Source: Candidatus Pelagibacter sp. TMED197 | GTDB lineage: Bacteria; Pseudomonadota; Alphaproteobacteria; Pelagibacterales; Pelagibacteraceae | DNA length: 18,925 bases | Direction: 5' to 3' | Assembly: GCA_002169755.1 (NCBI GenBank) | Contig: NHIU01000040.1 | Span: 1 to 18,925 of the forward strand | Part shown: positions 7,846 to 13,423 of the stretch, in pieces | Layout: every line of letters starts with the position of its first letter | Position numbering within the stretch: the first letter of the stretch is position 1 | The notes under the pieces: model-generated | Told to the model about the DNA's origin: nothing | Database searches by the model: none | The model's input: the letters and a program-made list of their open reading frames with translations, nothing else | Position numbers and translations under genes: made by a program

Positions 7846-7873
7846 TTGCTTTCTATGCCAGGTATGATAGTAT
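7846..7873 (+). promoter_or_regulatory. Promoter P1, sigma70-like with upstream A-tract
   Basis: TTGCTT at 7846-7851 is followed after 16 bases by TAGTAT (7868-7873); AGTATA with a 17-base spacer is an alternative register. Upstream, 7812-7841 is almost pure A/T with A-runs, like an UP element. The words AAAAAAGTGCTTGC and TAGTATAT recur in promoter P3 near 15390-15425. It lies in the only sizeable gap after the sugar island, so it most likely starts the 7882-10291 unit. Confidence 0.6.
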
Positions 7874-7881
7874 ATATGTAT

Positions 7882-7998
7882 ATGATAAAGAAAAAAACAC
7901 TACAAGAGAGAATAGAAGAAGCCAAGAAAAGAAATTACTTGACTCTTCTTCAAATTCTTGATATACTATTAACTGAAAATAAGAAAGGACTTATATAA
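7882..7998 (+). CDS. Possible 38-residue peptide gene, perhaps leaderless
   Basis: An ORF from ATG 7882 to TAA 7996-7998, whose stop overlaps the next ATG (TAATG), as at many true junctions here. The peptide starts MIKKKTLQERIEEAKKRN and continues LTLLQILDILL, a basic helix and then an amphipathic hydrophobic helix. No ribosome site is visible; the predicted start of transcription from P1 (about 7880) falls just before the ATG, so it would be nearly leaderless. The overlapping stop supports a real gene, and the lack of a ribosome site argues against it. It could instead be 5' leader of the next gene. Confidence 0.42.
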   Translation: MIKKKTLQERIEEAKKRNYLTLLQILDILLTENKKGLI

Positions 7999-8192
7999 TG
8001 AGTAAAGTTAAAAACTACTATTGGGATTTAGCAGAGAAAGCTGTTGACGCTATCTTGCTAGAACTTAAAAACAATGCAATCACAAAAGAAGCTGCTAAAG
8101 CAAAAATTATGGTTGTTGACAATCTTGACCTTGTCGGTATTGATGAACACAATGTTGACGAAGTTATTGAACTTGAATTAGAGGCTGCTTAA
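7998..8192 (+). CDS. Hypothetical phage protein, 64 residues
   Basis: A 64-residue acidic protein, probably all helical (NYYWDLAEKAVDAILLELKN, then KEAAKAKIMVVDN) with an acidic C-terminus. No family is recognised. An AAGAAAGGA stretch at 7981-7989 gives a ribosome site at good spacing. It abuts the next gene with no gap, so the two are probably cotranslated. First well-supported gene of the unit behind promoter P1. Confidence 0.75.
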   Translation: MSKVKNYYWDLAEKAVDAILLELKNNAITKEAAKAKIMVVDNLDLVGIDEHNVDEVIELELEAA

Positions 8193-8690
8193 ATGACACT
8201 ACTAGAACATCTTAAAAATATGAATGTTAAATCTAAAGAGAAAATGGCTAAGACGCCTGGTCTCTGGATTGGTATGATTACGGAAGATTTAGACCATTGG
8301 AAGAGTTATGGTATTACAACTGCCAAACAACTTGACAGGTACTTTCTTGAAACAGATGTTTATGAAATGCACAAAGAGGCATATGGTGTAAAAGGTAGAC
8401 ATTATAACTTTAATGAAATGTCAGATGATGACCTTAAAAAAGAATTTGAACACCTTTGTGAAGTTGCAAAGCGTGAAAGAGAAATAGAAGCAAGATATGA
8501 AGAATCTGCTTATCAAACTTTCTTAAAAAGAATTGCAGAGGCACAAAAACTTGGTGCAGAAACCAAAGAAGACGCAATCAAATGGATTTTACAGGCTGAA
8601 GGCCTAGAAAACGAAAAAGACGCAGGTTATATTTGTTATAATCTTGGTCTTAATTATGACAAAGAATACTTATTTAAACTAAAACACTAA
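8193..8690 (+). CDS. Hypothetical phage protein, 165 residues
   Basis: A 165-residue, charged, mostly helical protein without signal peptide or membrane span. Notable parts are GLWIGMITEDLDHW near residues 23-36, a His/Tyr-rich stretch VKGRHYNFNEMSDDDL, and a long helix with repeated Arg/Glu (EVAKREREIEARYEESAYQ). No catalytic motif is apparent and no family is recognised. The ATG follows the previous stop directly. The coding frame is clean over its whole length and codon use matches neighbours, so it is a real gene of unknown function. Confidence 0.8.
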   Translation: MTLLEHLKNMNVKSKEKMAKTPGLWIGMITEDLDHWKSYGITTAKQLDRYFLETDVYEMHKEAYGVKGRHYNFNEMSDDDLKKEFEHLCEVAKREREIEARYEESAYQTFLKRIAEAQKLGAETKEDAIKWILQAEGLENEKDAGYICYNLGLNYDKEYLFKLKH

Positions 8691-8704
8691 CAAAAGGATA
8701 TATT

Positions 8705-8989
8705 ATGATAATTAATGTAGGTGATACAATCAAAGCAAACCACGGTAGAAGTGGTGAGATAATTAATATCGGTATTGCTACTGAAGCAAACGATATAGCG
8801 GCTGAAAATGATACAGCCTTAAATGCAAAAACATATGATACTAGTTTAGGATATACTGGCGCTATTACATATTCAGGCGACAACGGTACTTACTGGTGTT
8901 ATTTTAATCAGATAGAAGACAATCTAACTGAAAAAGAAAAATCTGATATAGATGTTTCTATCAATCAAGAAAACGAATGGTGGAAATAA
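8705..8989 (+). CDS. Hypothetical phage protein, 94 residues, beta-rich
   Basis: A 94-residue acidic protein. MIINVGDTIKANHGRSGEII looks like the entry of a small beta-barrel (KOW/SH3-like), followed by an Ala/Asn-rich loop and strands GYTGAITYSGDNG and YWCYFNQIED. AAAGGA at 8693-8698 is a good ribosome site for ATG 8705. The barrel guess rests only on the Gly-rich start. It sits among small hypotheticals with short gaps on both sides. Function unknown. Confidence 0.74.
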   Translation: MIINVGDTIKANHGRSGEIINIGIATEANDIAAENDTALNAKTYDTSLGYTGAITYSGDNGTYWCYFNQIEDNLTEKEKSDIDVSINQENEWWK

Positions 8990-8998
8990 AGGCAAACA

Positions 8999-9259
8999 AT
9001 GACACAGCCTAATCCTTGGGAACAAAACATTATTGATAATGCAGTAGAATATTCTATTGTTGAGTGGCGTCCTTTGAATAAGACCACAAAAACAATATTA
9101 AAGACTTATGAAGAAGCAAAAAATTTATATGCGAAGACTATCAAAGAACATACAGCCACATTGGCATATGCAATAGATAATAAAGGTAGTCACGCTAACT
9201 TGAATCATTTAAATGATTTTAAAACAAAGGTGAATTATGTCAAATCAAAGACCAGGTAA
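8999..9259 (+). CDS. Hypothetical phage protein, 86 residues
   Basis: An 86-residue protein, helical, with Trp residues early (PNPWEQNIIDNAVEYSIVEW) and a basic C-terminus ending KSKTR. A Thr/Lys-rich segment (LNKTTKTILKTYEEAKNLY) follows. No motif or family is recognised. The start follows AAAGGCAA, an acceptable ribosome site. Its end overlaps the next gene by 23 bases. Confidence 0.7.
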   Translation: MTQPNPWEQNIIDNAVEYSIVEWRPLNKTTKTILKTYEEAKNLYAKTIKEHTATLAYAIDNKGSHANLNHLNDFKTKVNYVKSKTR

Positions 9260-9452
9260 ATATCAATCTAAACCAGACGTAATGGGTCAGGATATGGGTG
9301 TCTTAAAATTTTTTAAGATTGCACAAAAAGTATTAGAAAAAGAAGGCAAATCAGATGAAGCCTTTAATATGGAAATGATGGTAGATTGGATACAATCAGG
9401 AAAAAGGTTGCCAAATACAGAGGAAGATGTTATAAAAGCATTAGGAATATAA
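9237..9452 (+). CDS. Hypothetical phage protein, 71 residues
   Basis: A 71-residue protein beginning MSNQRPGKYQSKPDVMGQD, a polar tail, then a helix VLKFFKIAQKVLEKEGKSDE and a likely second helix with Met-rich face (FNMEMMVDWI). The ATG is preceded by AAAGGTG, a good ribosome site inside the preceding gene. No family recognised. The next gene starts two bases after its stop. Confidence 0.7.
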   Translation: MSNQRPGKYQSKPDVMGQDMGVLKFFKIAQKVLEKEGKSDEAFNMEMMVDWIQSGKRLPNTEEDVIKALGI

Positions 9453-9454
9453 TT

Positions 9455-9736
9455 ATGAAATACAATGAAGATAAAATATTAAAAGAAATAGGTGACTATA
9501 TCAAAGATACTTATGGTCAACACTATGCTCAAGTCAAAGAAGGCGTACAAGTACAAGACCTATTAAGGTCGTGTGGTATAGACAAAGATTTTTGTCAAGC
9601 CAATGCAATTAAATATCTTGCAAGGTTTGGTAAGAAAGATGGTCGTAATAGGAAAGACCTATTAAAGGCTGTTCATTACATAGTTTTATTAATGTCAAGT
9701 GAAGATGAGTCAAATGCCAAAAGCAAAAGTAAGTAA
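9455..9736 (+). CDS. DUF3310 protein
   Basis: A 93-residue protein from ATG 9455; an in-frame upstream ATG at 9386 lies inside the previous gene and is not preferred. The core DFCQANAIKYLARF (residues 45-58) followed by RKDLLKAVHYIVLL (66-79) is the DUF3310 pattern, a helical domain found in many phages, including the region of T7 gp1.7 (a nucleotide kinase). In other phages the domain occurs alone and its role is not settled. A link to nucleotide metabolism would fit the nrdB and glutaredoxin genes here, but that is inference. The end overlaps the next gene by about 30 bases. Confidence 0.76.
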   Translation: MKYNEDKILKEIGDYIKDTYGQHYAQVKEGVQVQDLLRSCGIDKDFCQANAIKYLARFGKKDGRNRKDLLKAVHYIVLLMSSEDESNAKSKSK

Positions 9737-10061
9737 ACAACAATATTTTGAATACGTACTTGGTAAACATATCAAGTGGATGAGGTCATTAGGTCTAAAT
9801 GTTGACGATAAAGGAGATATTATCAAGTCAAGTAATATAAGTAATACTGAAGGCTATTATCCTACAGCAGACTTATCAGATATACAACCAGAAAAACAAC
9901 CTAAACTATCAAATAAAATATGTGGTAATGGTGGTAAAAAAGTTGATAATAGTTGGAAGATAGAGGCTTCAAAGAACTACACAATAGTACCAGCATATAA
10001 TAAAGGACCATATATGGTGGTAAATAAATCAGATTTAAAGACAGCGGGAAGGAAAGTATGA
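9705..10061 (+). CDS. Hypothetical phage protein, 118 residues
   Basis: A 118-residue basic protein starting MSQMPKAKVSKQQYFEYV. An upstream in-frame GTG at 9699 is possible, as is ATG 9714; no strong ribosome site separates them. The N-terminal helix (FEYVLGKHIKWMRSLGL) is followed by a polar linker and a C-terminal segment NYTIVPAYNKGPYMVV, probably beta strands. No family recognised. It ends in an ATGA overlap with the next gene. Confidence 0.68.
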   Translation: MSQMPKAKVSKQQYFEYVLGKHIKWMRSLGLNVDDKGDIIKSSNISNTEGYYPTADLSDIQPEKQPKLSNKICGNGGKKVDNSWKIEASKNYTIVPAYNKGPYMVVNKSDLKTAGRKV

Positions 10062-10291
10062 TGAACGAAGTATTAAATATGATTGATGACCTTAAAAAGG
10101 TAAAACAAAAGTTGGTGAGTGGCGACACGGCCGGTGCAATCAAATTGATTGACGAATCGGTTGCTTACAAGGAAAAAGAAGTTAAGGATTTTGAGACTTG
10201 GCTTGAAGAAGAAGAGAGATTAGCTGCGTCAAAAATGCAATCTCCAAGCGAATCTCAATACGATTTACCCTTTCCAGAGGGGGTACGGTAG
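10058..10291 (+). CDS. Hypothetical helical protein, 77 residues
   Basis: A 77-residue protein, predicted as a long charged helical hairpin (MIDDLKKVKQKLVSGDTAG, then KEKEVKDFETWLEEEERLA) ending in a Pro/Ser tail. ATGATG gives two adjacent starts behind GGAAGGAA, a strong ribosome site. Base composition rises slightly in GC toward the 3' end. It is the last gene before the non-coding patch at 10292-10380. No family is recognised. Confidence 0.7.
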   Translation: MMNEVLNMIDDLKKVKQKLVSGDTAGAIKLIDESVAYKEKEVKDFETWLEEEERLAASKMQSPSESQYDLPFPEGVR

Positions 10292-10380
10292 TACGTAAAA
10301 TGGTCGAATCGTCTGTCCTGGCGCATCCTAGGCGCTTAAAAATGTACAAAAAGCGTGTAAATACGTCATTTATTATAGGC
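10292..10380 (+). other. GC-richer non-coding patch upstream of promoter P2
   Basis: This stretch lies between the end of one unit and promoter P2. It is clearly richer in G and C than its surroundings at about 10301-10336 and holds several short inverted repeats. GCGC..GCGC flanks CCTAG near 10321-10335, and CGCTT near 10333 can pair with AAGCG near 10352. Just upstream, the end of the previous gene has TACCCTTT and AGGGGGTA around CCAG (10266-10285). None has a clean U-tract, so a rho-independent terminator is not shown. It may be a processed 3' end or part of an RNA. An ORF of 46 codons from 10300 runs through the promoter and is not accepted. Confidence 0.35.
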
Positions 10381-10409
10381 TTGACATTCCAAGACTTTTC
10401 CTGTATAGT
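10381..10409 (+). promoter_or_regulatory. Promoter P2, near-consensus sigma70
   Basis: TTGACA at 10381-10386, a 17-base spacer and TATAGT at 10404-10409, preceded by GGC and followed by ATATG (containing TAGTATAT at 10406-10413). Expected transcription start is about 10416, leaving a leader of roughly 29 bases with a GAGAGGA ribosome site before ATG 10445. It heads the envelope-protein cassette. Confidence 0.78.
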
Positions 10410-10444
10410 ATATGAATATATTAATAAATTGAGAGGATAACACT

Positions 10445-10786
10445 ATGTCGTTTACATATAATAAAGAAAATTTGTTTGCAGAGTTTGATGTTGCAAAACA
10501 AAAAGATATTAAGATGTCAAAGAAGAAAGACCAATTTGCCAAAGAGAATGACAAATTTGATAATAGAATACAATTCTTCAAAGACCATATTGAATTGAAA
10601 AAAACTAATCCACATTACTATTCTGGTTTAGATATAAATTTTGAAAAGTTATTAGAGGCTTGGTCAAGTACCAGTCCTATTGATTTCTTTTATAACACGG
10701 TTTTTGGTATGTCTTATGCCGAAAAAATGAGAATCTCCGAGATAGAACTTGCAGAGAAAAAAGCAACGGAAGGTCTTGGTGTCTAA
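10445..10786 (+). CDS. Hypothetical phage protein, 113 residues
   Basis: A 113-residue protein, lysine-rich in the first half (KQKDIKMSKKKDQFAKEN) and helical throughout. The middle has NPHYYSGLDINFEKLLEAW and a later aromatic stretch IDFFYNTVFGMSY. No signal peptide, membrane segment or recognised motif. First gene behind promoter P2 with a strong ribosome site (GAGAGGA), so likely well expressed. It overlaps the next gene, which has a GTG start. Function unknown. Confidence 0.75.
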   Translation: MSFTYNKENLFAEFDVAKQKDIKMSKKKDQFAKENDKFDNRIQFFKDHIELKKTNPHYYSGLDINFEKLLEAWSSTSPIDFFYNTVFGMSYAEKMRISEIELAEKKATEGLGV

Positions 10787-11105
10787 TTTAACAAACCAAC
10801 AGATAGAGGATATCGTGGATAAAGTAATAAAGAAAGTTTGGGAGAGAGTTGCAATGTGGGGTATGGTAGTCATAGCTGCGTTTGTACTTGTATCTTTAGA
10901 ACTTAACAAAGCGAAAGCTGATGAAGCTTCAATAACTCCTAAAGAGTTTGGCGAAGCCATTGTTGCTGTACCTGGTAAAGTATCTAACTTTGCTCAGAGT
11001 GAATGGCAAAAAACAAAAGAATACCAAGCAGAGTCTTGGGCTGATATGAGAGTACAATTTATCAGTACAAAGGAAAAGATTATTAATCTTTTTAGTAAGA
11101 AATAA
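10779..11105 (+). CDS. Membrane-anchored protein with extracytoplasmic helical domain
   Basis: GTG at 10779 is chosen because GGAAGG (10768-10773) lies five bases ahead; a TTG further upstream has none. The 108-residue product has a short N-terminal helix (QQIEDIVDKVIKKVWERV), a membrane segment at about residues 24-40 (MWGMVVIAAFVLVSLEL), and NKAKADEAS just after it, which could be a signal-peptidase site. The remaining 60 residues form a charged helix with Trp residues (EFGEAIVAVPGKVSNFAQS, TKEYQAESWADM). One anchor with a helical periplasmic part recalls inner-membrane spanins, but no partner pairing is proven. First exported protein of the envelope cassette. Confidence 0.7.
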   Translation: MSNLTNQQIEDIVDKVIKKVWERVAMWGMVVIAAFVLVSLELNKAKADEASITPKEFGEAIVAVPGKVSNFAQSEWQKTKEYQAESWADMRVQFISTKEKIINLFSKK

Positions 11106-11356
11106 TGGTACAGAATATAAAATCTTTTTGTGATAAAATAGATTCTATTAAGAAAATGGCGGATGATTTACGTAATACTCCGCCATCTGACCCTTATTTA
11201 CTTAAAAACAAAATTGAGAATATACAAGCAGATTCATTATTAGTTGCCAAAACTAAAGTTGATTCAGAATTTTTTGAGAATATAAATGATTATGAAAACA
11301 CCCTTGACAAAGATTACCATTATGATTATAATGGTGTTGACGTTAACAAATTGTAG
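11105..11356 (+). CDS. Hypothetical helical protein, 83 residues
   Basis: An 83-residue acidic protein, start overlapping the previous stop (TAATG). A helix SFCDKIDSIKKMADDL is followed by PPSDPYLLKNKIENIQADSL, then an Asp/Tyr-rich tail (DKDYHYDYNGVDVN). No signal or membrane segment. The final 71 bases are also used, in another frame, for the start of the lipoprotein gene at 11286, an unusually long overlap that makes one of the two boundaries uncertain. No family recognised. Confidence 0.6.
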   Translation: MVQNIKSFCDKIDSIKKMADDLRNTPPSDPYLLKNKIENIQADSLLVAKTKVDSEFFENINDYENTLDKDYHYDYNGVDVNKL

Positions 11357-11783
11357 TACAAGTAGGTCTACCACAGGTGCAATACTAGGTGGTACAACTA
11401 CTACAGCAGTATGTGTAGAACACGGTCTTACCGACCCATATGCCGCTGGTGCTTGTGCTATTATAGGTGCTTTTGCAGGTGCAGAAATTATGTATAAAAG
11501 TGATTATGATGTTCACAACGCAGTATTCGTAGACCATTTAAATACTAGTCCGAACGGTTCTAGTTATACAAATTGGTACAATCAAAAAACAGGTAATAGT
11601 GGTATTATACACACAACAAGGTCGTATTTGAAAGGACCTATAAAGTGTGTAGATTATGACGCTACGGTTGATATTACTAATCAATGGCCTTTGATAGGTG
11701 TTGGTAATGTAAATAGAGAAGTGGTGTTTGGTACTGCCTGTCAAATGCCTGATGGTCAATGGATAGAAAAGCCGAGGACATAA
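11286..11783 (+). CDS. Lipoprotein resembling the rickettsial 17-kDa surface antigen
   Basis: A 165-residue protein. Residues 1-22 form a lipoprotein signal peptide (basic start, hydrophobic IMIIMVLTLTN) ending at Cys23 with a slightly atypical lipobox (LTNC). Mature residues 31-70 are glycine-rich (GAILGG, GACAIIGAFAG), a glycine-zipper-like segment. The C-terminal domain has SYTNWYNQKTGNSG, IKCVDYD and a final FGTACQMPDGQW, which resembles the RT0821/17-kDa surface-antigen fold common in Alphaproteobacteria. The presence of such a gene in a phage suggests capture from the host. It could remodel the outer membrane during infection, for example exclusion of other phages; this is inference. 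ATG 11286 is used with GAG at 11276; ATG 11292 is an alternative. Confidence 0.68.
   Translation: MIMKTPLTKITIMIIMVLTLTNCSTSRSTTGAILGGTTTTAVCVEHGLTDPYAAGACAIIGAFAGAEIMYKSDYDVHNAVFVDHLNTSPNGSSYTNWYNQKTGNSGIIHTTRSYLKGPIKCVDYDATVDITNQWPLIGVGNVNREVVFGTACQMPDGQWIEKPRT
11304..11332 (+). promoter_or_regulatory. Perfect-consensus sigma70-like site inside coding sequence
   Basis: TTGACA (11304-11309), 17-base spacer (11310-11326), TATAAT (11327-11332). It lies within the overlap of two genes and within the lipoprotein's signal-peptide codons. A transcript from here would start near 11339 and could only serve downstream genes from 11783 on. The match is exact, but the sequence also encodes a hydrophobic signal (ATT/ATG/ATA codons), so chance is possible. 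Confidence 0.4.
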
Positions 11784-11944
11784 TGTACACTAGTAGATAC
11801 AACGATAGAATACAACAATTAGAATCTGAAGTAAAAGATAAAGAAGAAGAGATAGAAATTTCTAATGACAAGAGAGTAGTAGAATTAGAAGAGGAGATTT
11901 ATAATACAAAACAATCTATTGAGGAGTTAAAAAAATATGTTTGA
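11783..11944 (+). CDS. Small coiled-coil protein
   Basis: A 53-residue protein starting at ATG 11783, which overlaps the previous stop (TAATG) and follows GAGGA. After MYTSRYNDR it is one long charged coiled coil (QQLESEVKDKEEEIEISNDK, ELEEEIYNTKQSIEELKK). No signal peptide. It probably forms a dimer or binds another helix, perhaps the neighbouring membrane protein; this cannot be tested from sequence. An ATG upstream at 11759 in the same frame lies inside the lipoprotein gene and lacks a ribosome site. Confidence 0.68.
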   Translation: MYTSRYNDRIQQLESEVKDKEEEIEISNDKRVVELEEEIYNTKQSIEELKKYV

Positions 11945-12416
11945 CCCTAATTATAATGAAAAGAAATATCTAGTCTGGTCTTTTATACTAATAATATTTT
12001 TAATTATATCGGGTATTGCAGTTGCTAATGAGAATGGCGATTTAAGTGGTGACACATATCCTGTAAGCAAAGTAGAAGAGATTTTAGATAAGATAGAAAA
12101 ACAAAACAATGATACATCTGTATATCATAGTACAATTAAACCATTAGACCCAGCGGAAACAAACGGTCAATACTGCTTTATTAAGGTGGTCATCAAACAA
12201 AAAGGTGATACCATAGTAAAAGAAGAGATTATGGAGTGTGCTGATGGTAGAAAGCGATTCGATGGACCAAGTTATTGGGACTTATTCGCTATGTTCTATT
12301 ATCACGATACCAATAATCCTTCATATTGCCGATATTATAGTCGGCCAGGACACGCTTTTAAATCATATGGAAAGATGTGTCTTCAAACAAACGGTAAATG
12401 GGAGGTAACTCAATGA
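11937..12416 (+). CDS. Exported Cys-containing protein of unknown function
   Basis: A 159-residue protein with a hydrophobic N-terminal segment (residues 11-29, YLVWSFILIIFLIISGIAV) and a likely signal-peptidase site after Ala30 (AVA-N). Mature part: a coiled helix (VSKVEEILDKIEKQNND), a beta region with IKVVIKQKGDT, and four cysteines at 80, 101, 131 and 148, consistent with two disulfides in the periplasm. The C-terminus has aromatic clusters (FAMFYYHDTN, CRYYSRPGHAF). No family recognised. The start overlaps the coiled-coil gene by 8 bases and the stop overlaps the next gene by ATGA. Confidence 0.75.
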   Translation: MFDPNYNEKKYLVWSFILIIFLIISGIAVANENGDLSGDTYPVSKVEEILDKIEKQNNDTSVYHSTIKPLDPAETNGQYCFIKVVIKQKGDTIVKEEIMECADGRKRFDGPSYWDLFAMFYYHDTNNPSYCRYYSRPGHAFKSYGKMCLQTNGKWEVTQ

Positions 12417-12556
12417 TTAGAAATATAATCATTATTGCTCTTGTATTAATTATAGTATATGATGTATCAGGTGACCAAGCGTTAGGATACGTTCAATCCA
12501 CGCTTGACTTTTTACAAAGTTTAGTATATGATGTAAAGGAGAGTAAAAACTTATGA
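12413..12556 (+). CDS. Tiny membrane protein, 47 residues
   Basis: Start ATG 12413 overlaps the previous stop and its own stop overlaps the next ATG (ATGA at both ends). The 47-residue product begins MIRNIIIIALVLIIVYDV, a single membrane segment, followed by a short amphipathic helix (YVQSTLDFLQSLVYDV). GGGAGG at 12400-12405 is a good ribosome site. Small single-span proteins near exported genes can be holin-like, regulatory or assembly factors; nothing here decides. The 14-base word TAGTATATGATGTA occurs twice in this gene (12453 and 12522), the second as part of a candidate promoter. Confidence 0.62.
   Translation: MIRNIIIIALVLIIVYDVSGDQALGYVQSTLDFLQSLVYDVKESKNL
12504..12532 (+). promoter_or_regulatory. 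Candidate promoter P5 inside the tiny membrane gene
   Basis: TTGACT (12504-12509), 17-base spacer, TATGAT (12527-12532). It shares GCTTG ahead of the -35 and TAGTATAT with the other promoters of the window. Transcription would start near 12539, giving the LPP20-like gene (ATG 12553) its own short-leader transcript. Confidence 0.5.
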
Positions 12557-13173
12557 TGAAAAACAACGTGAAAATTATAGGTGCTATAGGTTTGGCGCTA
12601 ATGCTTAATGCTTGTGCTGGTGGTACTTATAAAATTAAATCAGAAAACGGAAAGACTATGAACCAAGTACCAAAGTGGTATATGGCAGATTATTCAGAGA
12701 GAAAAGCCTGTGATACAGACTTACTTGGTAAAGGCAAAGATAAAGAATGTCTATTTGGTGTAGCAACATCCGTTTCTCCAGACCTACAACTTGCTATTGA
12801 GAAAGCAAAGATGTATGCAAAATCAGAAATTGCTGATATTGTTGCAGGTGAAATGAACAAACAATCTAAGCAGTTTATAACTGAATTAGGTAAAACACAT
12901 AGTAAAACTACCGTATCAGAGGTAGAATCTACACTAGTAAATATAATCAAAGATACTAAAGTTAGAGGTTATGAAATTTGGAAACAAGATGTAACCTTAA
13001 CAAAGAATGGTTATTATAGAGCGTGGATTGGTTTGAGATTGCCACTAGGTGAGTATAATAAGATGTATAATTATACCATTGAAGAGGCTGTTGACGCTTA
13101 CAATGTAAAAGAGAAGGCTAATATCGCATATAAAGAAGTATTAGAAAATAAAGATGACAATAATAGTTTATAG
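12553..13173 (+). CDS. LPP20-family-like lipoprotein
   Basis: A 206-residue lipoprotein: signal peptide with basic MMKNNVK, hydrophobic IIGAIGLALML and the lipobox LNAC with Cys21. The mature part starts AGGTYK, then VPKWYM (residues 39-44), LFGVATSVSPDLQLAIEKAK and SEIADIVAGEMNKQ. This is the arrangement of LPP20-type outer-membrane lipoproteins, where a 'P-x-W' start is followed by G-x-a-x-S and an Ala-rich helix. The C-terminal helices end in a charged tail. Function of LPP20-like proteins is poorly known (adhesion or envelope structure). A GGAG at 12538-12541 serves as ribosome site. It overlaps glutaredoxin by 20 bases. Confidence 0.74.
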   Translation: MMKNNVKIIGAIGLALMLNACAGGTYKIKSENGKTMNQVPKWYMADYSERKACDTDLLGKGKDKECLFGVATSVSPDLQLAIEKAKMYAKSEIADIVAGEMNKQSKQFITELGKTHSKTTVSEVESTLVNIIKDTKVRGYEIWKQDVTLTKNGYYRAWIGLRLPLGEYNKMYNYTIEEAVDAYNVKEKANIAYKEVLENKDDNNSL

Positions 13174-13423
13174 TAAAAACAATTGTGTCTTCTGTACCAA
13201 GGCCAAAGGATTACTTAAAAATCTTGGCCTTGAATACGAAGAAAAATCTTTAGAAAAAGATTTTGGCTCAGACCCTACAAAGTTGGTTGAAGACATTGGT
13301 AAAAATGTTAGAACTATGCCACAAATTAAGATTGACGGTAAGTTGATTGGTGGTTATAATCAACTAATAGAACACTTTGCTGATAAGAACCAAGTTAATT
13401 TTAAGGGAGAAGTAATTGAGTGA
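13154..13423 (+). CDS. Glutaredoxin
   Basis: An 89-residue glutaredoxin, full length. It starts with strand TIIVYSKNN leading into the active site CVFC (Cys11, Cys14), has the cis-proline loop TMPQI (Thr54-Pro56) and the glutathione-binding GGYNQL (residues 66-71). With two active-site cysteines it can act dithiol-wise, the form that reduces class Ia ribonucleotide reductase, whose beta subunit is encoded at the window start. The start is inside the end of the LPP20-like gene, and its stop overlaps the TTG start of the next one. Phages of this type often carry a glutaredoxin in or near the nrd genes; here it is about 13 kb away. Confidence 0.92.
   Translation: MTIIVYSKNNCVFCTKAKGLLKNLGLEYEEKSLEKDFGSDPTKLVEDIGKNVRTMPQIKIDGKLIGGYNQLIEHFADKNQVNFKGEVIE
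13198..13232 (+). repeat. 9-base perfect inverted repeat in the glutaredoxin gene
   Basis: CAAGGCCAA at 13198-13206 and TTGGCCTTG at 13224-13232, separated by 17 bases, directly after the active-site codons. The arms are GC-richer than the surroundings and would make a stable RNA hairpin early in the gene. No U-tract follows. Confidence 0.4.

Noticed and set aside
10300..10375. tRNA-like GGTCGAATC sequence in the GC-rich patch
   Set aside because: No matching T-stem, anticodon stem or acceptor stem could be folded.
10300..10440. 46-codon ORF through promoter P2
   Set aside because: It runs across a near-consensus promoter, has no ribosome site and ends just before the real gene's start signals.
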